A stretch of 64,000 nt of DNA from Inquilinus sp052078665 (lineage in GTDB: Bacteria; Pseudomonadota; Alphaproteobacteria; DSM-16000; Inquilinaceae). Shown here one piece after another: positions 1 to 8,488 of this stretch. Position 1 is the first letter of the stretch. Each line of letters starts with the position of its first letter. Made by a program: the position numbers and the translations under genes. The stretch lies in assembly GCF_052078665.1 (NCBI RefSeq), contig NZ_JBQJIK010000020.1, positions 1-64,000 of the forward strand, in the 5' to 3' direction. Under the pieces are notes generated by a model that saw nothing but the letters and a program-made list of their open reading frames with translations, searched no databases and was not told the DNA's origin.

Positions 1-444
1 GTAGCCGTCGCCGCCGGAGAGGGTGTCGTTGACGCTGCCGCCGAACAGGAAGTCGTTGTAGCCGGTGCCGGTGGCGGTGACCGCGGTGGCCGCGGTGTAG
101 AAGACGAAGTTGCCGGCGGTCAGGCTGTCCTTGTTGACGTTCTTGAGGATGATGACTTCGTCGTCGCTGTCGTAGCCGAGGCGGATGACGGTGTCGTCGC
201 CGCTCTGCTCCATGAAGGGTGTCAGGCTGGCGAGATCGGAGACCTTGAGGAAGGACAGGTCGATCTTGTCGACGCCGAGGGTGAAGTCGGTGATGGTGTC
301 GGCGTCGAACTCGCGCGTGTCGTACCTGAAGGTGTCGCTGCCGCCGCCGCCGGTGAGTGTGTCGTTGCCGCCGCGGCCGATGATGAGGTCGGTGTTACCG
401 GTGCCGTCGATGATGTTGCCGGAATCGTCGCCAATAAAATCCAT
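1..444 (-). CDS. RTX/serralysin-type calcium-binding protein, 5' part only
   Basis: The first 148 codons are present and the frame is still open at base 1, so the C-terminal part lies outside the window. The ATG at 442-444 has an AAGGGG Shine-Dalgarno about 9 bases upstream. Glycine/aspartate nonapeptides of the GGxGxDxxx type occur at the N terminus (GRGGNDTLTGGGGSDTF, about residues 23-39). They are followed by a segment like the peptidase M10 serralysin C-terminal domain (DADTITDFTLGVDKIDLSFL). A second repeat block starts near the window edge (FGGSVNDTLSGGDGY). Such repeats form a calcium-bound parallel beta-roll in proteins exported by type I secretion. There is no Sec signal peptide, as expected for that route. 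The function of the whole protein cannot be judged. Confidence 0.82.
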   Translation of the reverse strand, partial: MDFIGDDSGNIIDGTGNTDLIIGRGGNDTLTGGGGSDTFRYDTREFDADTITDFTLGVDKIDLSFLKVSDLASLTPFMEQSGDDTVIRLGYDSDDEVIILKNVNKDSLTAGNFVFYTAATAVTATGTGYNDFLFGGSVNDTLSGGDGY

Positions 445-1096
445 TGCATCTTTCCCCTTCTTGCACGGTTGGATCGAAGGCCCGTCGCGCGGCCTCGGCA
501 TCGAGGCCGGGCAGGACGGTGCCGTTGGGCGCCCTTCGTTGCGAAGGCTGCCCCGTCGCTCGCTCCCGATTGCGGGAGTGAGGCGAGTTCGGTTGTCCTG
601 GGTGGGCGGCCGGGCTTACCGGCCGCTGCGGAGACTGGTCACAGGAGGAGGTGGAAGGACCGCGGGCGCGCCTGGCTTCGGCCCGCCGGTGACAGGGATG
701 TGATGGCCGTCAGCGTGCAAGGCATTACCGGCAGATCCCGCGCTGCGACACGTCCCGCTCCGGTTCCGTGAACCACATCCAAGTTGCTCCCCCACCATTA
801 TATAAAATTCGATGCAAATTGGACTATACCGTGGCCATCGCCATCCCGGCAATCCGTCAGCGACATCGGCAGAGGCCCATCCGATGCTCGATCCGATGGC
901 CGGCCGGGCCGGACATGCCGCCGGCGAGGCTGCCCGCGACGACATCGTCCGCGATACGGGATCGGGGCTGCGTCGTCATCGCGCTTATCAACCTGGATAT
1001 CGGCAGATGGTGGCGCGAATGTGTCACCAGGGCCAGATTGTCGTCCTAATCCGACATTTTAGCCGACATCGCCGGATCGTGATCGCGGCTGGCGCT
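445..1096. other. Intergenic region without a recognisable gene
   Basis: About 650 bases lie between the RTX gene start and the 3' end of the EamA gene. Open frames here have poor composition and no homology that I recognise. A hairpin of the CTCCCGC/GCGGGAG type lies at 557-585. An AT-rich patch around 795-815 (TATATAAAAT) could be a promoter element for the RTX gene, but this is only a guess. Confidence 0.5.
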
Positions 1097-1963
1097 TCAG
1101 GCCCGGGCGGCGCGGTGCAGGGCGACGCCGGCCATCACCAGGGCGATGCCGGTCAGGTCCCGGGTCGAGGGGATCTGTCCCAGCACCAGGACGCCGATCC
1201 CGGCGGCAGTGGCCGGCAGCAGCGACAGCATCAGCGCGAAGCTGGCGCGCGGCAGCCGCGCCATCGCCAGCAGGTCGCAGACATAGGGGATGACCGACGA
1301 GGCGATGCCGACCCCGATCCCGGCCAGCAGCAGCGCCGGGTCGGTCAGCGCCGGCAGGGCCGGGCCCAGCCCGAACGGGGTGATCGCCACCAGCGCCGCC
1401 AGCATCGCCGCCGCCAGCCCGTCGATGCCGTCGGCCCCGGCGATGCGGTGGCCCAGCATGATATAGGCGACGAACAGCGCGGCATTGGCGAAGGCCAGGG
1501 CATAGCCCAGGGCGTCGCCCTCCAGCCGGATCTGGGTCAGCATCGCCACGCCGGCCGCCGCCACGCTCAGCGCCACGAGGTTGCGCCGGCTGCGCAGCCC
1601 GGCCGCCGCCAGGCCGATCGGCCCCAGGAACTCGATGGCGCCGACCGTGGCCAGCGGCAGCCGGGCGATGGCCAGGTAGAAGCAGGCGTTCATCGCCGCC
1701 AGCACCAGGCCCAGCGCCAGCAGAATCCGGCGGTCGGCCGCGCTGCTGCGCCGCCACAGCCGCCAGGGCCGGCGCCACAGCGCGAACACCAGGGCGGCGG
1801 TGGCGATGCGCAGCCAGGCGACGCCCAGCACCTCGACCGCACCGAACAGCAGCACGGCGCAGGCCGGCCCCAGATAGTGGAACACGGCGCTGACGACGAA
1901 GAACAGCTGCGGCGGCAGCCGCTGCGCCAGCGGCGCGGCGGCGGAGGTCTCGGGCATCGACAT
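1097..1963 (-). CDS. EamA/DMT-family inner-membrane exporter
   Basis: This 288-residue protein has about ten hydrophobic segments arranged as two EamA halves. The sequence FGAVEVLGVAWLRIATAALV in the first half and LGQIPSTRDLTGIALVMAGV near the C terminus are typical of the drug/metabolite transporter superfamily (RhtA/YddG/PecM-like). Members export amino acids or small metabolites by proton exchange. The start is taken at the ATG 1961-1963, and the first residues (SMPETSAAAPLAQ) precede the first membrane helix. It is transcribed divergently from an Lrp/AsnC regulator 93 bases away. This arrangement is commonly seen for amino-acid exporters controlled by their own Lrp protein, so an amino acid substrate is likely but not shown. 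Confidence 0.85.
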   Translation of the reverse strand: MSMPETSAAAPLAQRLPPQLFFVVSAVFHYLGPACAVLLFGAVEVLGVAWLRIATAALVFALWRRPWRLWRRSSAADRRILLALGLVLAAMNACFYLAIARLPLATVGAIEFLGPIGLAAAGLRSRRNLVALSVAAAGVAMLTQIRLEGDALGYALAFANAALFVAYIMLGHRIAGADGIDGLAAAMLAALVAITPFGLGPALPALTDPALLLAGIGVGIASSVIPYVCDLLAMARLPRASFALMLSLLPATAAGIGVLVLGQIPSTRDLTGIALVMAGVALHRAARA

Positions 1964-2056
1964 GGCCGGAAGATTTGCATGCGCCGGCGCTCCGGCCCAT
2001 GATCGGTCGAAGCCTTGTGCCGTCATCGGCCTTTGTTCCGAAGGGAATCCGTCGAT

Positions 2057-2521
2057 TTGGCCTTCCAGGTCTCGCCGCTGCTCGCCGATGAGCGCAACCT
2101 CGCCTTGCTCCGCCTGCTGCAGGCCGAGCCGCGGCTGGGCGTGGCCGAGCTGGCGCGGCGCATCGGCATGTCGGCACCGGCCGTGCGCGAGCGGCTGCTG
2201 CGGCTGGAGGAGGCGGGGGTGATCCGCGGCTGGCGGCTGGAGCTGGAGCCGCGGGCGCTGGGCTATCCGCTGACCGTGTTCGTCCGCATCCGGCCGATGC
2301 CGGGGCAGCTGCCGAAGATCGCCGAGCTGGCGCGGGCGATGCCGCAGGTGGCGGAATGCCACCGCATCACCGGCGAGGACTGCTTCATCCTGAAGGTGCA
2401 TGTCGAGGCGATCGAGACGCTGGACCGGCTGCTCGACCGCTTCCTGGCGCATGGCCAGACCACCACCTCGATCGTCCAGTCCACCCCGGTGCCGCCGCGC
2501 GACCCGCCGCTGCCGGGATAG
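2057..2521 (+). CDS. Lrp/AsnC-family transcriptional regulator
   Basis: The protein has about 154 residues. An N-terminal winged helix (LGVAELARRIGMSAPAVRER, recognition helix SAPAVRERLLRLEE) is followed by an AsnC/RAM ligand-binding domain containing CHRITGEDCFILKVHVEAIE and a C-terminal TTTSIVQSTPV strand. I chose the TTG at 2057 as start because AAGGGAA lies 9 bases upstream and homologues begin just before the first helix. An upstream ATG at 2015 would add 14 atypical residues. It is divergent from the EamA exporter at 1097-1963 and probably controls that exporter and itself in response to an amino acid. The effector is unknown. Confidence 0.85.
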   Translation: MAFQVSPLLADERNLALLRLLQAEPRLGVAELARRIGMSAPAVRERLLRLEEAGVIRGWRLELEPRALGYPLTVFVRIRPMPGQLPKIAELARAMPQVAECHRITGEDCFILKVHVEAIETLDRLLDRFLAHGQTTTSIVQSTPVPPRDPPLPG

Positions 2522-2532
2522 GGGGGCCGGGG

Positions 2533-3123
2533 CTACAGCCCCCGGCGCGAGCGCAGGGCGGCCACCAGCGTGCCGTCGTCGAGATAGTCCAGTTCGCCGC
2601 CCACCGGCACGCCATGCGCCAGCCGGGTGATGCTGGGGCCGATGCCCTCCAGCTTCTCGGCCAGGTAATGCGCCGTGGTCTGGCCGTCGACGGTGGCGTT
2701 CAGGGCCAGGATCACCTCCGCCACGCCGGGCTCGCGGGCGCGGGCCAGCAGGCGCGGGATCGCCAGGTCGTCGGGCCCGACGCCGTCGATCGCCGACAGC
2801 GTGCCGCCCAGCACGTGATAGCGGCCGCGGAAGGCGCGCGCCCGCTCCAGCGCCCACAGGTCGGCCACCTGCTCGACCACGCAGATCAGCCCGGCGTCGC
2901 GGGTCGGGTCGCTGCAGATCGGGCAGGGGTCGACGGTGTCGAGATTGCCGCAGATCGAGCACGGCACGATCGCCGTGGCCGCCGCGTCCAGCGCCTCGGC
3001 CAGGGGGCGCATCACGGTGTCGCGGTGGCGCAGCAGGTGCAGCGCGATCCGGCGCGCCGACCGGGGCCCCAGCCCCGGCAGCCGCGCCAGCAGGTCCATC
3101 ATGGTGGCGATCTCGCCGCTCAT
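2533..3123 (-). CDS. recR: Recombination mediator protein RecR
   Basis: At 196 residues this has the normal RecR length. In order it shows the helix-hairpin-helix region (LARLPGLGPRSARRIALHLL), a four-cysteine zinc finger (CSICGNLDTVDPCPICSDPTR), and a Toprim domain beginning LICVVEQVADLWALE and continuing to the conserved C-terminal GVPVGGELDYLDDGTL. RecR acts with RecO and RecF to load RecA onto gapped DNA. The usual upstream partners dnaX and ybaB are absent: on the 5' side there are only 140 bases and then a tRNA gene on the other strand. The gene therefore probably has its own promoter. A GGAG precedes the ATG at 3123. Confidence 0.95.
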   Translation of the reverse strand: MSGEIATMMDLLARLPGLGPRSARRIALHLLRHRDTVMRPLAEALDAAATAIVPCSICGNLDTVDPCPICSDPTRDAGLICVVEQVADLWALERARAFRGRYHVLGGTLSAIDGVGPDDLAIPRLLARAREPGVAEVILALNATVDGQTTAHYLAEKLEGIGPSITRLAHGVPVGGELDYLDDGTLVAALRSRRGL

Positions 3124-3263
3124 GCGTGCTCCATTCCAGCCGCCCTCCGCGGCACCGATCCTATCCGACGCAGTTTCCTAGCACAGCGGGCAAAACCGGA
3201 CCCGTCGCGATCGCACCGAGGCGCCTTGAACGGCATCGCCGCTTCGCCTATAACCGACGGCGC

Positions 3264-3337
3264 GCGGGTGTAGCTCAATGGTAGAGCAGAAGCTTCCCAA
3301 GCTTACGACGAGGGTTCGATTCCCTTCACCCGCTCCA
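3264..3337 (+). tRNA. tRNA-Gly (anticodon CCC)
   Basis: The 74-base gene folds as a cloverleaf. The acceptor arm is GCGGGTG with CACCCGC, the D stem is GCTC/GAGC, the anticodon loop is TTCCCAA giving CCC, and the T arm contains GGTTCGATTCC. CCA is encoded at the 3' end. The first pair of the anticodon stem (G-A) is a mismatch, while the other four pairs are intact. Anticodon CCC reads GGG glycine codons, which are well used in this GC-rich genome. Confidence 0.95.
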
Positions 3338-3518
3338 GCCTTTCTCACAATCGCCGCTCTCCCGACACGCCGTGCCATGCCGGCGTCGCCGATTCGTGAT
3401 CTGATTCGGCCGTAATCGCGTCGGCGATTATCATAGTATTCATGGGACGGAATTTGGATGACGCCGATGGCTTATTCGGCGATCGTCGGACAGCGCCTCC
3501 AGATGATGGAGCACCCGC

Positions 3519-5201
3519 ATGGAAATACTTCATAATTTATTCAAAGCCTCGCCGGAGGCTGCATTGTTCCTGTCGCTGGCGATTGGATACGCGGTCGGGA
3601 AGATCCAGTTCGGGCGGTTCCAGTTCGGCGGGGTTGCCGGGTCGCTGATCGCCGCGGTGCTGATCAGCCAGGTCGGGGTGACCATCGATCCCGGCATCAA
3701 GGCGGTGGCCTTCGCCCTGTTCATCTACGCCGTCGGCTTCGAAAGCGGCCCGCAATTCTTCAACTCGCTGAACCGCTCGGCGCTGCGCGAGATCGCGATG
3801 GCGGTGTTCCTGGCGGCCACGGCGCTCGTCACCGTCATCGTCTGCGCCCGGATCGGCGGGCTGGACAAGGGGCTGGCGGCCGGCATCGCCGCCGGCGGCC
3901 TGACCCAGTCGGCCATCATCGGCACCGCCGGCGACACGCTGAACCGCCTCGGCCTGCCGGTCGAGGAGGTGGCCCGCCAGCAATCCGAGATCGCGATCGG
4001 CTATGCCGTGACCTACATCTTCGGCTCGCTCGGGCCGATCCTGGTCTGCCTGATGTTGGTGCCGCGCCTGTACGGCCGCGACATCCGCGAGGATGCGGTC
4101 AAGGCGGAGCGGGCGCTGGCCGGCGGCGGCCTGGTGCTGGGCCGCGGCGACGTCGCGGCGGCGCCGGACCTGGTCGGGCGCACCTACACGGTGACCGCGG
4201 CAGCCGGCCGGACGGTCGGCGAGATCGAGGCCGCGGCGCAGCGCATCACCATCGAGCGGGTGCGCCGCGGCGATGCGGCGCCGGCGGTGGAGCCCGGGCT
4301 GCGGCTGCAGGCCGGCGACCATGTGCTGGTGGTCGGCCGGCGCGACGCGGTGGTGGCGGCGGCGCCCGGGATCGGCGCCGAGGAGGCCGCGGCGGCGGGC
4401 ATGGAGATGGTGCTGCATCTCCGCGACGTGGTCTTCACCCGCCCCGGCGCCAACGGCAAGACCATCGGCGAGCTCAAGGCCCAGGCCGACGCCACGGCCA
4501 GGCACGGCGTCTACATCGCCGGCATCACCCGGATGGAGCGGCCGCTGCCGGTGCTGGACGGCACCGCGCTGCATCACGGCGACGTGATCACGCTGCAGGG
4601 CGCCGCCTCCGATGTCGACCGGGCGGCCAGGCTGCTGGGCTATGAGATCGCGCCCAGCGACAAGACCGACTTCGTCTATCTCGGCCTCGGCATCCTGCTC
4701 GGCCTGCTGGTCGGCCTGATCACCGCGCGGGTCGGCGGCATCCCGCTGACCCTCGGCAGCGGCGGCGGCGCCCTGCTCTCCGGCCTGGTCTTCGGCTGGC
4801 TGCGCGCCAAGCACCCGACCTTCGGGGCGATGCCGTCGGCCGCCGGCCAGATCCTGAAGGATTTCGGCCTTGCCGCCTTCGTCGCCTGCGTCGGCCTGTC
4901 CTCCGGCGCCCAGGCCTGGACCACGCTGCAGGAAAGCGGCGCCGCGATCTTCGTGCTCGGCCTGGTGGTCACCCTGGTGCCGCTGGTCCTGACCCTGCTG
5001 TTCGGCCGCTACGTGCTGCGCTACGACAACGCCGCCATCCTGGCCGGCGCCCTGTCCGGATCGCGCAGCGCCAACCCGGCCTTCGGCGCCGTGCTCGACA
5101 AGGCCGGCAACTCGGTGCCGACCGTGCCCTTCGCCATCACCTACGCCATGGCCAATGTGCTGCTGACCATCCTCGGCCCGCTCGTGGTCGGCTTGGTTTG
5201 A
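3519..5201 (+). CDS. aspT: Aspartate:alanine antiporter AspT
   Basis: This 560-residue membrane protein has the YidE/YbjL duplicated-domain architecture. There is an N-terminal block of about five helices (residues 10-190), two cytoplasmic RCK_C/TrkA_C-type domains (about 205-385, with LVGRTYTVTAAAGRTVGEIE and GDHVLVVGRRDAV), and a C-terminal helix block ending ITYAMANVLLTILGPLVVGL. The repeated GxxxGxxxS-rich motif (GGLTQSAIIGTA and GALSGSRSANPAFG) is typical of aspartate:alanine exchangers. The stop codon overlaps the ribosome binding site of aspD, so the two genes form one operon. Electrogenic exchange of aspartate for alanine, combined with cytoplasmic decarboxylation, generates proton motive force. 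The substrate is inferred mainly from this linkage. Confidence 0.9.
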   Translation: MEILHNLFKASPEAALFLSLAIGYAVGKIQFGRFQFGGVAGSLIAAVLISQVGVTIDPGIKAVAFALFIYAVGFESGPQFFNSLNRSALREIAMAVFLAATALVTVIVCARIGGLDKGLAAGIAAGGLTQSAIIGTAGDTLNRLGLPVEEVARQQSEIAIGYAVTYIFGSLGPILVCLMLVPRLYGRDIREDAVKAERALAGGGLVLGRGDVAAAPDLVGRTYTVTAAAGRTVGEIEAAAQRITIERVRRGDAAPAVEPGLRLQAGDHVLVVGRRDAVVAAAPGIGAEEAAAAGMEMVLHLRDVVFTRPGANGKTIGELKAQADATARHGVYIAGITRMERPLPVLDGTALHHGDVITLQGAASDVDRAARLLGYEIAPSDKTDFVYLGLGILLGLLVGLITARVGGIPLTLGSGGGALLSGLVFGWLRAKHPTFGAMPSAAGQILKDFGLAAFVACVGLSSGAQAWTTLQESGAAIFVLGLVVTLVPLVLTLLFGRYVLRYDNAAILAGALSGSRSANPAFGAVLDKAGNSVPTVPFAITYAMANVLLTILGPLVVGLV

Positions 5202-5212
5202 GGAGACCCATC

Positions 5213-6832
5213 ATGAACGACACCGCACCCGCCATCGACGACAAGACCGCCGCCTCGCTCGCCAAGCTCAGCCCGTTCGAGCTGAAGGACGCGCTGATCC
5301 AGCTGGCCAGGAGCGACGCCGACCGGATGATGCTGAACGCCGGCCGCGGCAACCCGAATTTCTTGGCGACCGTGCCGCGCCACGGCTTCTTCCAGCTCGG
5401 CCTGTTCGCCATGACCGAGGCCGAGCGCTCCTTCGCCTATATGCCGGAAGGGGTCGGCGGCTTCCCGCGGCGCGACGGCATCGAGGGCCGGTTCGAGATC
5501 TTCGCCCGGGCGCACAGGCAAGTCCCCGGCGTCGCCTTCCTGGTCGGCGCCGTGTCCTATGTGCGCGACCAGCTCGGCCTGTCGGCCGGCGATTTCCTGT
5601 ACGAGATGTGCGAGGGCATCCTCGCCTGCAACTACCCGGTGCCGGACCGGATGCTGGTGCTGAGCGAGCGGATCGTCGGCCAGTACATCCGGAAGGAGAT
5701 GATCGGCCGCCAGCCCTTCACCGGCGCGTTCGACCTCTACGCGACCGAGGGCGGCACCGCGGCGATGACCTATCTGTTCAACAGCCTGCGCGAGAACCGG
5801 CTGCTGGCGCCGGGCGATTCGATCGCGATCGGCCTGCCGATCTTCACCCCCTATATCGAGATCCCGCATCTGAACGACTACAAGCTGGTCGAGGTCGGGC
5901 TGGACGCCGACCCGGAGAAGGGCTGGCAGTACGGCGACAAGGAGCTCGACAAGCTGCTCGACCCGAAGGTGAAGGCCTTCTTCCTGGTCAACCCGTCCAA
6001 CCCGCCCTCGGTCAAGCTCGGCGCCGCCAATCTGAAGCGGCTGCAGGAGATCGTGGCCAGGCGGCCCGACCTGATCCTCTTGACCGACGACGTCTACGGC
6101 ACCTTCGCCGACGATTTCGTGTCGCTGTTCGCGACCTGCCCGCACAACACGATCCTGGTCTATTCCTACTCCAAGTATTTCGGCGCCACCGGCTGGCGCC
6201 TCGGCGTGATCGCCACCCACAAGGACAATGTGCTGGACCGCGGCATCGCCAGGCTGCCGGCCAAGGTGCAGAAGGAGCTGGACGAGCGCTACGCCTCGAT
6301 CACCACCGACCCGCGGCATTTGCCCTTCATCGACCGGGTGGTGGCCGACAGCCGCACCGTGGCGCTGAACCACACGGCAGGCCTGTCGACGCCGCAGCAG
6401 GTGCAGATGGTGCTGTTCTCGCTGTTCTGCCTGATGGACGAGCCCGACTCCTACAAGACTGCGATGAAGCGGATCATCCGCCGCCGCAAGGCCGCGCTGT
6501 ACCAGGCCGCCGGGGTGACGCTGGAGGAGGACGAGAACTCGGTCGACTACTACACCATCCTCGACCTCGAGGTGCTGGGCGGCCGGCTGCATGGTCGCAA
6601 ATTCGTCGACTGGTTCATGAAGAACACCAGGCCGCAGGAGGTGCTGTTCCGGCTGGCCAAGGAAAGCGGCGTGGTGCTGCTGCCCGGCCGCGGCTTCGGC
6701 ACGCTGCATCCCTCGGCCCGGGTGTCGCTCGCCAACCTCAACGAGACCGACTACGTCAAGATCGGCACCGCGATCAGCACCCTGATGGCGGAGTATGTCG
6801 AGCGGTTCCAGGCGGCGGGGAAGAAGAAGTAG
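5213..6832 (+). CDS. aspD: Bifunctional aspartate transaminase/aspartate 4-decarboxylase
   Basis: The 539-residue PLP enzyme of fold type I matches AspD/Asd: L-aspartate to L-alanine plus CO2. The PLP lysine lies in SYSKYFGATGWRLG, with the cofactor-ring aspartate and tyrosine in LLTDDVYGTFADD and the phosphate site near ATEGGTAAMTYL. The extra N-terminal and internal segments (for example MEGILACNYPVPDRML-like region around residues 135-155) distinguish the decarboxylase from ordinary aspartate aminotransferases of about 400 residues. The ATG at 5213 follows AGGAG by 7 bases. It is co-transcribed with aspT. Together they form a one-substrate energy cycle that also supplies alanine. Confidence 0.93.
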   Translation: MNDTAPAIDDKTAASLAKLSPFELKDALIQLARSDADRMMLNAGRGNPNFLATVPRHGFFQLGLFAMTEAERSFAYMPEGVGGFPRRDGIEGRFEIFARAHRQVPGVAFLVGAVSYVRDQLGLSAGDFLYEMCEGILACNYPVPDRMLVLSERIVGQYIRKEMIGRQPFTGAFDLYATEGGTAAMTYLFNSLRENRLLAPGDSIAIGLPIFTPYIEIPHLNDYKLVEVGLDADPEKGWQYGDKELDKLLDPKVKAFFLVNPSNPPSVKLGAANLKRLQEIVARRPDLILLTDDVYGTFADDFVSLFATCPHNTILVYSYSKYFGATGWRLGVIATHKDNVLDRGIARLPAKVQKELDERYASITTDPRHLPFIDRVVADSRTVALNHTAGLSTPQQVQMVLFSLFCLMDEPDSYKTAMKRIIRRRKAALYQAAGVTLEEDENSVDYYTILDLEVLGGRLHGRKFVDWFMKNTRPQEVLFRLAKESGVVLLPGRGFGTLHPSARVSLANLNETDYVKIGTAISTLMAEYVERFQAAGKKK

Positions 6833-6940
6833 GGGATCCGGCCCCTTCGGCGGCATGACGGTCCCGCGCTCTGGGCCGGTTCCGCTCGCCTTCGCCTCCG
6901 CCTAAGATTTCCGGCGTCACGCACCGACGGGGAGGCCGGA

Positions 6941-8302
6941 TTGGACGATGCGACCAGGGCCGCGGATCCCGTCCAGGAATGTCTCGACTTCCTGGCCCGG
7001 CACCGCGACATCCGCTTCGTCGACATCCTGCTGACCGATGCCTGCGGCGTGCAGCGCGGCAAGCGCATCCCGGTCGGCGAGCTGGAGCGGATCTGGCGCA
7101 ACGGCCGCTACATGCCCGGCTCGATCATCAGCCTCGACATCACCGGGGCGGATGTCGAGGAGACCGGGCTGGTGTGGGAGGACGGCGACGCCGACCGCAC
7201 CGCCCGCCCCGTGCCCGGCACGCTGGTGCCGGTGCCGTGGAAGGCCGAGCCCTCGGCCCAGGTTCTGCTGACGCTGTTCGAGCTGGACGGCACGCCATCG
7301 GCCTACGACCCGCGCCAGGTGCTGTCCCGGGTGGTGTCGCGCCTGGCCGCCGACGGCCTGCATCCCGTGGTGGCGGTGGAGCTGGAGTTCTACCTCTTCG
7401 ACGCCTCATGGCGCGAGACCGGGCGGCCCGTGCCGCCGCGGGGCGCCAGCACCGGCAAGCAGGCCTATGGCATGGCCGATCTCGACGAGCTCGGCGACTT
7501 CCTGGCCGATCTCTACGCCGGCTGCGAGATCCAGGGCCTGCCGGCCGACACGGCGATCAGCGAATACGCGCCGGGCCAGGTCGAGATCAACCTGAAGCAC
7601 CGGGCCGACGCGCTGCGCGCGGCCGACGACGCCATCCTGTACAAGCGGCTGGTCCGCGCCGTGGCCAGGCGGCACGGCATGGAGGCCACCTTCATGGCCA
7701 AGCCCTATGCCGGCGAGACCGGCAGCGGCACCCATCTGCACATCAGCCTGGCCGATGGCGACGGCGACAACCGCTTCGCGGCAGAGGGCGGCGACGAGCT
7801 GCTGCGCCACGCCATCGGCGGCATGGGGGCGACGATCCGCGACGGCATGCTGGTGTTCGCGCCGAACGCCAACTCCTACCGCCGGTTCCAGACCCTCAGC
7901 TACGCGCCGCTGGCGCCGACCTGGGGCGTCAACAACCGCACCGTGGCCCTGCGCGTGCCGATCGGCCCGCCGGCGGCGAAGCATGTCGAGCACCGGGTGG
8001 CGGGCGCCGACGCCAACCCCTACCTGGCGCTGGCGGCGGCGCTGGCCGGGATGCATCGCGGCATCCTCGACCAGCGCGACCCCGGCCCGCCGGTGACCGG
8101 CAACGGCTACGGCGCCCCGGCCTCGGACATCCCGCCGAACTGGCTCGATTCGATCCGCGACTTCCGCGCCTCGGCCTTGATGCGGGACTATCTCGGCGAC
8201 GCCTTCGTCGACGCCTTCGCCAAGATCAAGCTGGCCGAATACCGCCGCTTCCACGCCCAGATCCCGCCGCTCGACTTCGACTGGTGCGTCAAGGTGGTGT
8301 GA
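6941..8302 (+). CDS. Glutamine synthetase family protein (PuuA/GlnT-like ligase)
   Basis: The 453-residue protein has a short N-terminal beta-grasp region (FVDILLTDACGVQRGKRIP) and a full glutamine synthetase catalytic domain. Metal and ATP motifs are visible: VELEFYLFD, APGQVEINL, TGSGTHLHISL, and the arginine motifs NSYRRFQ and NNRTVALRVP. It lacks the adenylylation-loop signature expected of housekeeping GlnA and is closest in layout to gamma-glutamylputrescine or other gamma-glutamyl-amine synthetases. Translation starts at a TTG at 6941 with GGGGAGG 6 bases upstream. It sits 108 bases after aspD and may be co-expressed with the aspartate genes. The amine substrate cannot be read from the sequence. 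Confidence 0.85.
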   Translation: MDDATRAADPVQECLDFLARHRDIRFVDILLTDACGVQRGKRIPVGELERIWRNGRYMPGSIISLDITGADVEETGLVWEDGDADRTARPVPGTLVPVPWKAEPSAQVLLTLFELDGTPSAYDPRQVLSRVVSRLAADGLHPVVAVELEFYLFDASWRETGRPVPPRGASTGKQAYGMADLDELGDFLADLYAGCEIQGLPADTAISEYAPGQVEINLKHRADALRAADDAILYKRLVRAVARRHGMEATFMAKPYAGETGSGTHLHISLADGDGDNRFAAEGGDELLRHAIGGMGATIRDGMLVFAPNANSYRRFQTLSYAPLAPTWGVNNRTVALRVPIGPPAAKHVEHRVAGADANPYLALAAALAGMHRGILDQRDPGPPVTGNGYGAPASDIPPNWLDSIRDFRASALMRDYLGDAFVDAFAKIKLAEYRRFHAQIPPLDFDWCVKVV

Positions 8303-8488
8303 GGGCGGCGAAGCCGGCGGTCGCCCCCGTTACAGTCATGTTTCCGTCATGCCGCGGTGTATCCGTGCAGCGGATGGAGCGATAGCAAACGCGCAATTCC
8401 CCGACCGGCCCCGTCGGCGAATTCTGCGGCGGCCGAACGCGGCTCGTCCGAGCCGGGACGCCAACCCCGCACCATGTGAGTCCTCCCA

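Noticed and set aside
616..945. Possible small gene in the left intergenic region
   Set aside because: Low-complexity arginine/proline composition, no ribosome site and no similarity that I recognise.
3338..3518. Riboswitch or other structured RNA upstream of aspT
   Set aside because: No consensus that I recognise; only the tRNA trailer and a generic promoter-like AT patch.
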